Positions 23,479-34,004 of a stretch of DNA of 64,000 nt are shown here, one piece after another. This stretch comes from Adiantum capillus-veneris. Its lineage: Eukaryota; Streptophyta; Polypodiopsida; Polypodiales; Pteridaceae. Location: positions 50,172,598 through 50,236,597 of the forward strand of contig CM043962.1 of assembly GCA_014529385.2 (NCBI GenBank), given 5' to 3'. How positions within the stretch are numbered: the first letter of the stretch is position 1; every line of letters starts with the position of its first letter. Both the position numbers and the translations under genes were made by a program. The notes below the pieces were generated by a model, which was given only the letters and a program-made list of their open reading frames with translations, ran no database searches and was not told where the DNA came from.

Positions 23479-23652
23479 ATGGCTAGAACAAAAGCCACTG
23501 CAAGGAAGGCAGGCAAGGGACCAGGATTAGCATCTAAAGCAAGTAGCAGATCTGCAACCCCAAAGAAAAGACTTGGAAAACCCAATAAAATTCTGAAAGG
23601 GCCAAGGGTGAAGAAGTTACAAACCTGCATGCATCAATTTACGGCCAGCTAG
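23479..23652 (+). CDS. Small basic protein with a histone H3-like N-terminus, 57 aa
   Basis: Translation from the ATG at 23479 starts MARTKATARKAGKGPGLASK. The first ten residues copy the H3 tail (ARTKQTARK) with one change, Gln5 to Ala. The following Ala/Gly/Lys/Ser-rich part also resembles a histone tail, and the rest is basic (TPKKRLGKPNKILKG) and ends at TAG. There is no histone fold. The ATG lies four bases after an acceptor-like CTTTGTGTACAG, so it may be the first coding exon of a longer spliced gene. Its last 28 bp overlap exon 2 of the minus-strand gene. It could be a chance frame, though the match at the very N-terminus argues against that. If made, it might engage H3-tail readers or modifiers, which is inference. 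Confidence 0.4.
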   Translation: MARTKATARKAGKGPGLASKASSRSATPKKRLGKPNKILKGPRVKKLQTCMHQFTAS

Positions 23653-24407
23653 GAAAAAGGAAAAATCTGATAGGTCCTTGTCCATTGACTCTTCAATTAT
23701 GTCATGCCGCAAATGCTGAAGACTGCATAGCTCCCTTATTGTAACCACCAACAGTAGGCCATGCTCTTTATCAATCACTTCCACATCCACAGCAGGATTA
23801 TCTTCCAAACCTACAGAAACCTGGTCAATAGGAATGTACTTACCGTTGAGCATTTGTGATCGCATATACCAAAACGAGAGTAACAGTGATTGGCTTGCAA
23901 TCATGTACTTGACAACTAGAGTATCAAGCGCGACCTCGCACCGTAAACCAATCTCTTCCTTTGCATACCATCCTCTCTCAAGAAGTTTGTCACTGGATGA
24001 CTGCTGAAATGACTTGCACATGAACATAGTTTTCGTAACACGGATGTTGTAGCTATGAAACAGCTCTATGAAGAGTGCAACAGGACAGAAGTTTGCAATT
24101 CTAACCAGTTTGGTGGGAATAGAGCTACGTAGAGACCTTTGTATATCCTTGTAGAGCTTACTTCGCATTGCCTCCACCATTGTTTCCTCGGGAACTGACC
24201 AGTCCACAGTGTTCCAATCCGTTGGTAGAGGCACTTTCACCAACATGCCATTCTTATTCCCTGAGCTGAGTTGGTAGAAGTGGTCATAAAAAAATATTCC
24301 CTCATCAGCCAGTCTTTTGCTGCTCCTCCCTGAATACTGTAGAGAACCAATGTGGGCATGAACAACATGGAAGAGGCCTATTATGCACTCCACAGGCTCC
24401 CATTGCT

Positions 24408-24600
24408 CATAAGAAGAGGGATAAACATCTGCAATATATATAAGAAGAGTTAAACTAAGAGTATCAATAAGTACAAATGGCAAATTTAATGTAATTGTGC
24501 TGTGAAGAATGGAGACATTGCTCATAACAAGCGGGAGAAACATTGCAAAATATATAAGAAAAGTTATAATGAGAGTATCAGTAAGTTCACATGTCAAGAG
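24408..24600. repeat. Imperfect tandem repeat (about 113-bp period) across an intron boundary
   Basis: The sequence starting GCTCATAAGAAGAGGG near 24408 recurs as GCTCATAACAAGCGGG near 24521. In each copy it is followed by a near-copy of GCAATATATATAAGAAGAG and then GAGTATCA. The duplication includes the acceptor of intron 1 of the minus-strand gene and part of its exon 2, leaving a diverged second acceptor inside the intron. Confidence 0.75.
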
Positions 24601-25307
24601 TACTTACAATTGCAACGTGGTTGATGTATATCTGATACATTTCCACTGTTTGCTATCACCTCTGGATGGGTAAACACATGCTGAACAAGAACTTCCTTTA
24701 CAGATCTTTTGCCGATTTCAACTTTGAAATCCAACACTCTGGCCTTCCATGCTGAGCGGTAAACGTTGATACCACTAGACCTCTTGGGTCTTCTTGGTTG
24801 CATGAGGACCCATGAACCTTTGTTTATCCTTTGTCCAACCCATTGGTTCTCTGCACTTATTGAAGCTGGTATTGTAATTGAGGATATGCTACTACTTGGC
24901 CTTCTAGGCAAAGTGCAGTTGTTGGTTGTTGGTGTGAGAGACAGTAAACACCTGGAGCCTCTTGGGCGAGAAGACGTGGAAGCCATAGCTCTTAGAGAAA
25001 AGCTTTAGTGGAGGGAGATTCACTTTGAAAGCATTCTAATGGAGGGAAAGTGTTTTAGAATTCCAATATCTTGTGCGGGCTTAATGGTCACCCTCTAGTA
25101 CGTTAATGACCATAAGAGAATATCAGAAGTGGGACCACATGCAAGCACCTAAAAGCTCGGTAAAAGGAAGAAAATTACGATGCTACAATCCTAGATTCGT
25201 GAAAGTTTTATGCTATTTTCTTATTTTTTGAGTCTTTCCACGTACTTTCCTACGTAACGTAGCCTTCGTGCTCATTGGACGCGCTCTATTATTCTCTCTC
25301 TTCATAT

Positions 25308-25340
25308 GGCCCTCCAAATGACCTCTGAAATTTCCTAATG
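25308..25340 (-). repeat. Right terminal inverted repeat
   Basis: Mirror image of 16559-16591 with one mismatch at 25326. The next base, 25341, resumes the LINE coding sequence. Confidence 0.9.
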
Positions 25341-25879
25341 TGTGGAACAGGATCCGAGGAGAATTCTTCTGGATCATAAGGCATGAAAGGAATGAAACTA
25401 TCTTTAACAATGTTTACCATACTAAAAGTTTGAGAATACTTTTTTCCCAACTTTCCTTGCAGGTAAACCAACTCAACCTTGAACAATGCAGGATCTACGA
25501 GGCCAATCGTAAAGTCCTTACCAACTGCATGGATTTCTATAACATCGCAAACATCAAGAAACAACAAGAAGTTTTGCTGGATGGCTCCTACACTCACCTC
25601 CAGTGCATGATCGACGACTGCAAGTCTTAAGAGGAAAAAGTTAGAAGGCAGCACTTCAACAGCCTTCGTCTAATTGCGCACCTCCCGGATGTCCTGAGTC
25701 CTCTGCCGGGAAGTACTCGAGTCTGATTGTAAAGGGATACTGGAAGTCTGTTGTAATTTTTTTGTATTTAATGGTCGTTATGAAAAAATAGGTTTAGCCT
25801 GTCCTCTTCTCCCCAGATACATGTAATGTTGTTTCTTTTCTAATACAATCCTCCTATCGCCTTTCATGGAAAAAAAAAA
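25341..25879 (+). mobile_element. LINE 3' end with poly(A) tail
   Basis: This is the continuation of the LINE interrupted at 16558. The 95-codon frame beginning WNRIRGEFFWIIRHERNETI is the usual C-terminal tail of plant LINE proteins, and its frame joins the upstream part without any added or lost base. About 240 bp of 3' untranslated sequence follow, then an A10 run at 25870-25879. No target duplication could be recognised because the LINE 5' end is unclear. Confidence 0.85.
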
Positions 25880-26762
25880 CATAGTAGCATCTTTTACCTA
25901 ACGAAGTCCCATCATGCTTGTGCTATAATTACCTCCCAATAGTATGACTTCCTCTAGCAAAGGGAAAAATAAGGCTACCTTTTGTCTTCTCGAGTTGGTC
26001 AGACAAATATTGTGAAGTTTGGGAAGAGGATTTGGTTCTTGATCGAACTGCACAATAGCAAAAGCCAACATGGCTGGAAAACACAAGAGGGCACCCATGG
26101 TGAGAGCATCACCAACTAGGCTCTTGGTGTATCCCAAGTGGATTCTCTGGCCACACGAGAGTCAAATAGAAATGACAAAAAGACGGCCTTATCATTGACA
26201 GTTTCTAGCATGCTATGTAAGGATCATGCCGTTGCTCATAGAGGAGTATAGCATTCATGATCTAAGGTTGTGCATTTGCTCATAGAGGAGTATAGCATTC
26301 ATGATCTAAGGTTCGTGCCTTTGCTGATCGTGTTGAATTTGTGAAGAAGGTCAGAATATACATCATATATTGCTGCACTAAAGTATTGATGAAGTAGTGC
26401 CCACCTACCGAGCACCTACCTCACTTTTTTTTTTTTTAAAGCAACCTTGTGCTGAAGCCTTCTTGTAAGAGACCTCACATCCTTCTTATTAGACCATTCA
26501 TGACTCCTTGTAGTGTGAACTTCCCTCATTCATTACTCACCTATCTCCGGCATTGAGTATATTTTCACACAAGAATCATTTTCTTTCGTTTTTGGCCTAG
26601 CTATCATGGGCAAGTTCTTACATTTTGAACAAAAACTACTTCATCTAGTGGTTGCTTGTGATTGGGCTCCAAGTTTAAGAAAATATTTTGAAGGTGATTA
26701 TTATCACATATTGCTAGATATGAACTACTTGGTTTTATATTTTGGAATTCTTGTTAGTAGGT

Positions 26763-26856
<94 letters not shown>

Positions 26857-27753
26857 TCAATGAAGGCTCTTTCAAAATCCGATTATGTTCAAATGTAGAC
26901 ATAATTGGCTTCAGCAAAAATTTCGTGCATTAAGCTTGAGAAAAGCTGTCCCTCCTCCCACATAACGAGGTCAAGCTGCCATCAACAAAACGAAGTAATA
27001 TATCATGCTCTGCCACCTAAAGCATACATGTTCATGACTTCATGATGGAGCTTCTGCACAATGGGCCAACGATCAGCAGGAATGTGGGCTAAGTCACCAT
27101 CCTTTTTACCACTGTACTCTCTATACTGTTGTATCGGATGAGGGAGTTGATCGCTCGGGCTGACACTTCCTTGAGAAGGCTGACATCTGAAAGCACGATA
27201 TCCTCTGTGGAGGCAAAACCTACTCACCACAGCCCGCCATTCCTTCAAAGACCACTCCGGCCTGCCTCGTGTAGATGTGATGAAAACTTCGGAGTGTGCA
27301 TCTGGTTGGAATCCAGATCTCACGAGCTCGTCAGCTTGGCAAGCGAATCGAGCCCTGCCGCCTCTGTATCATGGGCGAAGTCCTGCATGAGGAGGAAGTT
27401 CTCACCCACATACAAAAACACATCATCCTATATAGAGTCCACACCTTCTCTGAACTGCTCGGGAAGTAGGCTCATAAGATAGCGGTGGGCGTCTGCTTCC
27501 GTGAGGTGACCGATGGTGACCGAGTGGACATGATGGCCCCGCAAGGCGGATGCATCACACAGCCACTTCCTAAAGAAGCTCTGCGAGGACTACGCGAATG
27601 AAGTAGCGCAAGAGTATGTCCCTACGATTCTTGAAAATAACTGGGAAGGCAAGAATCTAGGTAGATGCCGGGGCCAGAGTTCCGGAAACTAAAGTTGTGC
27701 ATGGAGCTGAATCTGGTAGTGCTGCATGGGAGCCTACAAGTGCAGCTTGCATG

Positions 27754-27816
<63 letters not shown>

Positions 27817-28080
27817 CAGAGCAGATTTGCATGCCGGCATGAGCTCTCTGTCGCTCACGATACGTGGGATACGCAGGCCGAAGGGAGACAGTGTCGCTTC
27901 TGTAGATTGAGGGATGACTCAGCCGACGCGAGCAGTGTGCATCGGAAAAAGGGAAGGAGAGAACGATTGCGGGAAAGGGGGAGGGGGGGGGGGGGGGGGG
28001 GGGGGGGGGCCTCAGCCTACGAGAGCAGTGTGCAACCAAAAAGGGGGGGATATTGGAGAGCATCTCCCAATTAATGGTTT
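25880..28080. other. No gene recognised; microsatellites
   Basis: A near-identical pair of about 50-bp units (CATAGAGGAGTATAGCATTC) lies at about 26236-26310. Compound CT-then-CA repeats lie at about 26762-26856 and 27755-27814, and a G-run of about 33 at 27977-28009. The minus-strand frame at 27323-27003 has SLKEWRAVVSRFCLHRGY but no family I recognise. The segment 28010-28080 resembles no known LTR. Confidence 0.5.
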
Positions 28081-29670
28081 ACTATTAATTACTAGCGCCA
28101 TTTGGAAGTTCTTTGAGAAGAACTATGAGCACACTGACCTCGTCTACCAAGTTTCTTTGATTAAAAAAATGGTAAACACTACCATGCAAGAGGGTCAGTC
28201 ATCCTCCAAGTTTTTGAAGACGTGACAAATACTTATAGATGAAGTACTTATCTCAAGGCTTGCCATCCCTGAAGAGCTTCAAAATATGCTCTTATTGGCT
28301 TCCCTACCTGCATCATGGAGAGCCTTTATCACTACACAAGCCACCACGGCTAACTTGCAGCTACAAAATCTTGTAGCCAAGATCCATAAGGAGGAAACGC
28401 TTTGCGACTATACTAGCATCTCTCAGAATTCTACAACACTTGTCACTATGACAAGAAACTCACGCCCTTACAACGGCAAGAAGCCTCAACGTTCGGGCCA
28501 TCCTCGACAACACAATAATTTTGAAAGAAAGTCGCAGTTTCAAAGCCACTGCAGCCACCAATATTCAAAGCAATGCGCCAACTGTCATCGCTTTGGACAC
28601 CTCACAAAGGACTGTCGACAACCACGCAATCAAGGTAATTTTCCTATCTCTCACCCTAATCCATATCCTTCTTACCATCAAGGGGGACAAGCTATGGCTA
28701 ACCATCTCCTTCTATTTATGGTCAAGTTTATTATGATGACATATCTACTCATGATAGCCCATCTTATCCTTTGCAACTATATGCCACTAGCTACTTCATA
28801 TCCCAATATCTGGCTACTTGATACGGGCACCACCCATCATATGACATATCACATACACTCGCTATCCAACATCACTTATCTAGAACACCCTCTAGAAGTA
28901 TGCCTTGGTGATAACATAATCCAACTCGCCAAAGCCTATAGAGATGCTGTCATTAACCTACCTAATGGCCTACACACCACTATTGCTCACGTATGTTATG
29001 TCCCTGGCCTCAAGAAAAATCTCATCTCTGTTAGCGAGTTAACTGACAACGGCATCATCATCAAATTCATGTGAGAAGGCTGAGATGGTCATTATGTCAC
29101 ACTTTTGGTCCCTAAAACTGGGTGTCTTTATCCATTAAGCGACTCATCACCTACACATGCATCTACATCATCCATAAAAACACAAGAAACACACTCGAAT
29201 GGCGTTATAAACTAGGAAATATTTCTCAATATGTTTTACACCAACTCACTCATTGCTAACTTGCACTAGGTCTTCCCAAGCACCTCACTCACATCACACT
29301 TTGTGAGGGCTGAATTCTTGCTAAAGCACATCATGTCCCATTTCCCACATCATCATCACGCACCACTGCACCTCTCGACCTCATCCACTCTGATGTTTGT
29401 GGCCCATTGCCCGCCAACTCCCTCATGGGCAATAAGTATATGCCTAGTTTTATGAATGATTTCTCAAAATACACAGCTACTCACTACATGGCTGAGAAAT
29501 CCTCAACCTTCTCTCATTTTTGCACATTCAAGGCACTAGTCGAGACTAAACATGGCTCCCACATTAAAACTCTCCGCACGAATCATGTTGGGGAGTACAC
29601 TTCTCATGCATTCAAAGATCTATGTCTTTCTGTTGGCATTCAACATGAATTCTCTATCACTGACCACCCA
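28081..29670 (+). pseudogene. Old Ty1/copia element, gag-protease-integrase part
   Basis: An intact stretch (28286-29074) holds a gag C-terminus with the CCHC knuckle CANCHRFGHLTKDC and a protease with LLDTGTTHHMT followed by KKNLISVSEL. After stops, integrase continues at 29370-29670 with LIHSDVCGP, FMNDFSKYT and IKTLRTNHVGEYTS. The coding sequence breaks at 29670, exactly where another LTR element is inserted, and resumes at 34010. No 5' LTR is recognisable, so this end may be truncated. Several stops and shifts show an old copy. Confidence 0.85.
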
Positions 29671-29824
29671 TGTAAGGCAAGGGAAGCTAGAGCCTGAGAG
29701 TCCACCACCCAACCACCCATTATATAGGCAAGCTCCTAGCCCTTTTCCCTAGTTGGACTCCCCGTTCCACACTGCCTAGCATGGCCCTACCCTTGTCTAG
29801 TCAGGCCTTGCCTGTGTCCTGACA
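29671..29824 (-). repeat. Left LTR (3' LTR) of the nested element
   Basis: 154 bp, preceded by target duplication ACCCA at 29666-29670. The minus-strand purine tract AAGGGGGGAG abuts its inner edge. Confidence 0.9.
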
Positions 29825-29839
29825 TTACTCCCCCCTTAA

Positions 29840-32800
29840 AGAAGAATTTTTGTCCTCGGAAACAAAAGTGTGGAACTTCTTCGTAAGAACACTAATGTTT
29901 TCCCAAGTGGCATCCTTCATGGATCCAGCTTTTTGGTTGACCGGAACACGGTTCCGTAGCAGGTTCAATGAAACCAAGAGTAACATCTTGATTTTCCACA
30001 TTGTTGTCCGTTTGCAACTAGCTTGTGTTACCGAGTCCTATCATATCATTGTGTGTAGACTCCATGTAGAACACCCATGAGTATTCAAAACGAGTTATCA
30101 CACAAGGATGTACCCTAAAGAGTACCTCTTTTCACTTTTCAAGAAATTAACTTGCTAATATACTCATTAGCCACGTTTAAGTCCTTGAATTGTTTTCCAA
30201 TTTGAGTTGTAAACAACCCCACCATCACTAGTGTTCAAGGTTGAGAACTTGATTTATACATGAAGAGACTACACCTAGTTGCAACTATGCTTTAATCTTT
30301 ATAAGCAAACTCCAAGTAGAGCAATAAATGCTTACTAATGGGATCGCGTGGTGTTAACGTACGCACTTGCATATCCTTTAGCACAAGATTACACTTTGTA
30401 ACCTACATATCCCTCTTGGATAAGTGACAGTATTGTGGTGCGTTTCCCCCATGATTTACAGCCAGTCTTTCCAGATGGCTGGTAAATGGGAATGACAATA
30501 TCATACCACATTGCTGAGGAATCAACAATTGGACGAATAACCATCGTGGTTAACTTGAAAGATCTATAAGCATCCAAACCGAGCTATGACCTCTATTGGT
30601 GATTGGTAGACCGAGGAGTAAACTCATGGAGATACTGCACATAGAGTGCAAAAAAATGTTTCATAAGCAACAACTTTAGGAATATACCTGCTGTTCCAAA
30701 TCAGCCTTTGCTAAACACTAAGGCCCATAACACCTAGTGTGTGTTCATTTAGCTAAGAAGAGACCCAAACCTGGATATTCATGGTGATCCTTGCCAATAC
30801 TTATGGCAAATGTGATGCGTCTAGCACATATTAAAAAGGAATGTACATAATTCTAAAAAGAAAATAAATACTTTCAGTTGCAATCTTGTGCAAGCCTTGT
30901 TGAAACGTTTGAACCATAATAGAAGGTAAAACATTGATCACTTCTAGGTTCAAACAATGAAACTTTTTCAGTAACAACATAGAGCCTTGCTATATGTATA
31001 AACAACCATCTGTAATGTTGTTTCGTAGTACTTGTACGTGAACAAGTCATGCTAAGTATCCAAAAATTTATGGCCACTGAAATTCCTCCTGATACGTAGT
31101 GCTACAAATGGTCTAGAAAACTGATTAGACCAGCACTTAGGGACTTTGTCTTGACACATACTTGATATAGTGGGCGCCAGTGTTGGTCCCAGAGACTCAT
31201 ATCCTCCACATGTGGAATATGTCTCATGTAAGAATGTCTGAAAAAAGAACATTCTTCAAGTACAAGACATACTTGTGTGTAGAGGTTAACGTAAACACTC
31301 TACGATGGGAGTGAGAGGGACCCTCATTATCCTTGCTCTACGCTGGCTAAACCTCTTGAGTCCCTAGACCACGTTGTATCCCATGTAACAACATGTGCCA
31401 AATCGAATCCGACAAGTGGATTCATCATCTTAATGTATATTGGACACTATGGCCCAAAAATACTTGTTTCAACCTGCCCTTGGCATGACCCTGAAATATT
31501 CAAGTGTATTTAAATGACTTGAAACATCCAAGCAGTGCATACTAAAAACTGGATAACACCAAATCAATAGATGCGTATCTGGATTGAACTGATTGTTCAC
31601 TTACTCGTACTGAAATACAGAGGTACACGTTGTTCATCTGTGAGAAAACAAGCAACATTGCACTGGAAACCTTGGGTGTTGCCTTTGCAATGCAAACCCT
31701 TTGATTAGGCTCTACATAGTCAAACCGTTTGGTAAGACCCTTTGTAGAAACTGCTTGACTAGCAGGTAATCGTAACCAACATAGTTAACCGTGTGAAGAA
31801 TGATGGGAGTCAACTTGAAAAGTTGAATTGTTTTGCTACCACGTGGTAGATTGCGGAAGTCTTTCCTTGAAAGTATAACGGGACTAGATCAAACTGTAAT
31901 CCTCCATGACCATCTTATGATTTAGTAAGCACCTGCGGGGTCGTACCCAAAAACAGGGATACCATAGACACTCGTAGTGCTACAGAGAGAGCAAGAAATC
32001 CACACAAGTGAGATGCCTAGCTCGTATCAACAGCCATGCTGTCTCAACTATTTACCGACTCTAGACCCCATAGTCTAGAATGGAAGAGTATTAAGAACTC
32101 AACTTGAACGTCGCACTAGAAACATATAGTGCAAAAGTAACACCCTAGACCTCCGTACTGTCAAGAATCTTACTTGTCCAATAATGTCGATGTGTACTTC
32201 CTTGGGTAGAGCTTGTTTGATCTTGAAAACAATCACCCAAAGAATGCCAGTAGTTAGGTCTTACCCTTGGCTTGACAATGGCTCTTATACAATGTAGCTC
32301 ATAGCCATGATGCAAATTAGTGTTCAATGTACAAACCGATATATAATAATTTGAATAGCATCTTAGTCACGTGTCAGCTGAGAGGTAGAGCACCTTGGCT
32401 CAGACTGACTCACCAGCAAAACATGTGTCAAAAGTTTCGTAGACAATTTGCACATTATTCTCGTAAAGAGAGAGAGGAACTTTCCTTAAGGTTTTAGAGG
32501 GTATATGCAAGCTGTATGCTCTTAAGCATCTTATGTCCAAATTGCAGCCTATTGTATAAGCAGTCCACATTTTCCAGGTATGACGCTCTCATTGAGAGAG
32601 GTAACAAAATAGCATAAAACTCATTTCGACCCACCTACCATGCAGGGGTCGTGATTGTATGAGAAGGACTTAGCATCGGCTGCTAAGTAAAGTAGGTTCC
32701 TTCTAATGCTGCTGCGTTTTGATAGCAACCAACAATCATATTAAAACAATTCTTGTTTTAGACTGTCCGTGACAGAGTTGCAAATTGTGATATCGGAACA

Positions 32801-33835
32801 CTCATAGGGTAGTCAATGTAATTCATAGGGTAGCATGTCGTGCGGAACCCATGCAGACAAAATTGTAAGCCCTTGGCTACAGGGACGGGCTCTAACATAC
32901 AAGCCAAAATCATAAGTGCCTTGCATAGTCGGTACCGGTAGGAATGCTTGGGAAGTGATATCCCAATGTTTGCCAGTGCCCCAAACTTGTGTGCCAATTA
33001 CCTTGACGTCCCATTGGCATTATCTTAGCATGAGTTAGAAGCCTTGCTTCTCGTGTAGCTGGAAAAATTATTTGCTTTGCATAACTGTTCCTTTACATGA
33101 ATAATCGAGCAGATCTTAACATAATCTAACCCGGCTTCCGTCATGTATATCATATACACTCTCATATGGCTTTCACGCCCGTCTAGTATGTAGTGAAAGA
33201 GCATGCAAGCATAGTGTCAAATTCCTTCCAAGTTGGTATGCTCATAGCATATGCCAACTATGGAAAGTCTCAATACAAACTTTGTCACTTTTAGCTAAAT
33301 GACCATGTCAGAATTGCTTAAAGAAATCATTATGTGTTATATCGTGACTGAATATGCTATACTAAGCCAGGTATTGTATCATTTACAACTAACCAAAAAG
33401 GGTTATCTGAAGGGAAGATAACCTCTCAAGAGCATGCAAGAAATTGATTGACTACTTAGCCGCAAAATCCCTCGAAGAGCTAATAATGCAGTACATGGGG
33501 ACAATGTTTCCGTTGATGCTGTCCCATACAATTGAAACATAACTTTTGCACTTTGGCTTTGCAAAAATCGACTGTGGAAAGTCTCCTCTTTGCCACCTTT
33601 CCGGAGAGTGGTTCAACGATTGCCATAGGTGTAGACACGGTAGTCTATGGAATGCACGAATGACCAACTCTGTAAGGTTATCCACCAGTCCTCCCTTGCC
33701 AAGGTAGCGTGCACACGGGCTGCGGCTTCATCGTCTCCCTTGCTAAGGGGTTCTCCCCACTATGTATGACCTCGACATGCAAGCTTGAGTGGTTAGAAAG
33801 CTCCATGCCCTTCCCCCTTTCCCATAAATAGACCT
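29840..33835. other. Interior of the nested element, no long reading frame
   Basis: Apart from the chromodomain-like end beside the left LTR, I see only scattered frames under 100 codons with no motif. This is either strongly decayed polyprotein sequence or non-coding filler as in large non-autonomous LTR elements. Confidence 0.6.
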
Positions 33836-33850
33836 AAGCTCTGATACCAA

Positions 33851-34004
33851 TGTAAGGCAAGGGAAGCTAGAGCTTGAGAGTCCACCACGCAACCACCCAT
33901 TATATAGGCAAGCACCTGGCCCTTTGCCCTAGTTGGACTCCCTTTTCCACACCGCCTAGCTCGGCCCTGCCCTTGTCTAGTCCGGCCTTTCCGGTGTCCT
34001 GACA
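33851..34004 (-). repeat. Right LTR (5' LTR) of the nested element
   Basis: 154 bp, followed by target duplication ACCCA at 34005-34009. The primer binding site TGGTATCAGAGC reads on the minus strand from 33849, one base inside the LTR. Confidence 0.9.

Larger units (their letters stand above)
19636..24986 (-). pseudogene. Second gene of the transposon, four exons, 978 codons, two nonsense codons
   Basis: The exons I infer on the minus strand are 24986-24608, 24428-23625, 21500-20176 and 20064-19636. Introns are 179, 2124 and 111 bp, all GT-AG, and the phases join cleanly. Exon 3 is interrupted in frame by TAG at 21384-21382 and TGA at 20373-20371, so this copy probably makes no full protein. 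The N-terminus is Ser/Arg/Pro-rich. Exon 3 has a Cys/His-containing stretch (CGGKGQG, CRHSACPLHQKEC) and acidic Glu-rich parts. Exon 4 ends with a Gly/Tyr-rich segment (CFGYCPGYTGGRAAYYYTYT). I recognise no family. It may be an accessory protein acting with the convergent gene, by analogy with two-gene plant transposons. Exons 1-2 and 3-4 could instead be separate genes, because the middle intron is large and full of repeats. Confidence 0.55.
16559..25340. mobile_element. 8,782-bp DNA transposon with 33-bp terminal inverted repeats and two convergent genes
   Basis: The left end begins CATTAGGAAATTTC at 16559. The right end, read on the minus strand from 25340, begins identically. The arms run 33 bp to GGAGGGCC and differ at one base (16573 against 25326). 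The flanks are two halves of one LINE. The LINE frame upstream (ending in VGDSISIFSV) runs directly into WNRIRGEFFWIIRHERN downstream if the whole block is removed with no bases duplicated. Inside are an intact four-exon gene on plus, a convergent four-exon gene on minus, and a small plus-strand frame in an intron. The ends are not those of CACTA, hAT, Mutator or PIF elements as I know them. Confidence 0.88.
29671..34004 (-). mobile_element. LTR retroelement nested in the copia integrase (Ty3/gypsy-derived remnant)
   Basis: The two 154-bp LTRs (29671-29824 and 33851-34004) begin TGTAAGGCAAGG and end GTGTCCTGACA on plus. They are flanked by the direct repeat ACCCA (29666-29670 and 34005-34009). 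I count about 14 differences, roughly 9 percent. On the minus strand a primer site complementary to initiator tRNA-Met lies at 33849-33838 and a purine tract at 29838-29825, so the element reads right to left. Just before the purine tract a short frame contains KDATWE, then SEDKNSSLRGE and a stop. This resembles the C-terminus of plant gypsy chromovirus polyproteins. The rest of the 4-kb interior has no long frame, so it could not move on its own. Confidence 0.85.

Noticed and set aside
16557-25342. TG as a 2-bp target duplication of the transposon
   Set aside because: The two bases match by chance one time in sixteen, and accepting them would put the LINE frame out of register, whereas zero duplication keeps it.
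25213-25879. A twin-primed LINE insertion with an inverted 5' part
   Set aside because: The apparent inverted LINE piece is the right terminal inverted repeat of the DNA transposon. The left copy at 16559 looked like LINE only because the frame runs open across it.
32380-32450. A tRNA-like stretch (GAGAGGTAGAGCA)
   Set aside because: No T-arm box or acceptor pairing at the right distance.
29840-33835. Short minus and plus frames inside the nested element as genes
   Set aside because: All are under 100 codons, without motifs, and overlap on both strands.
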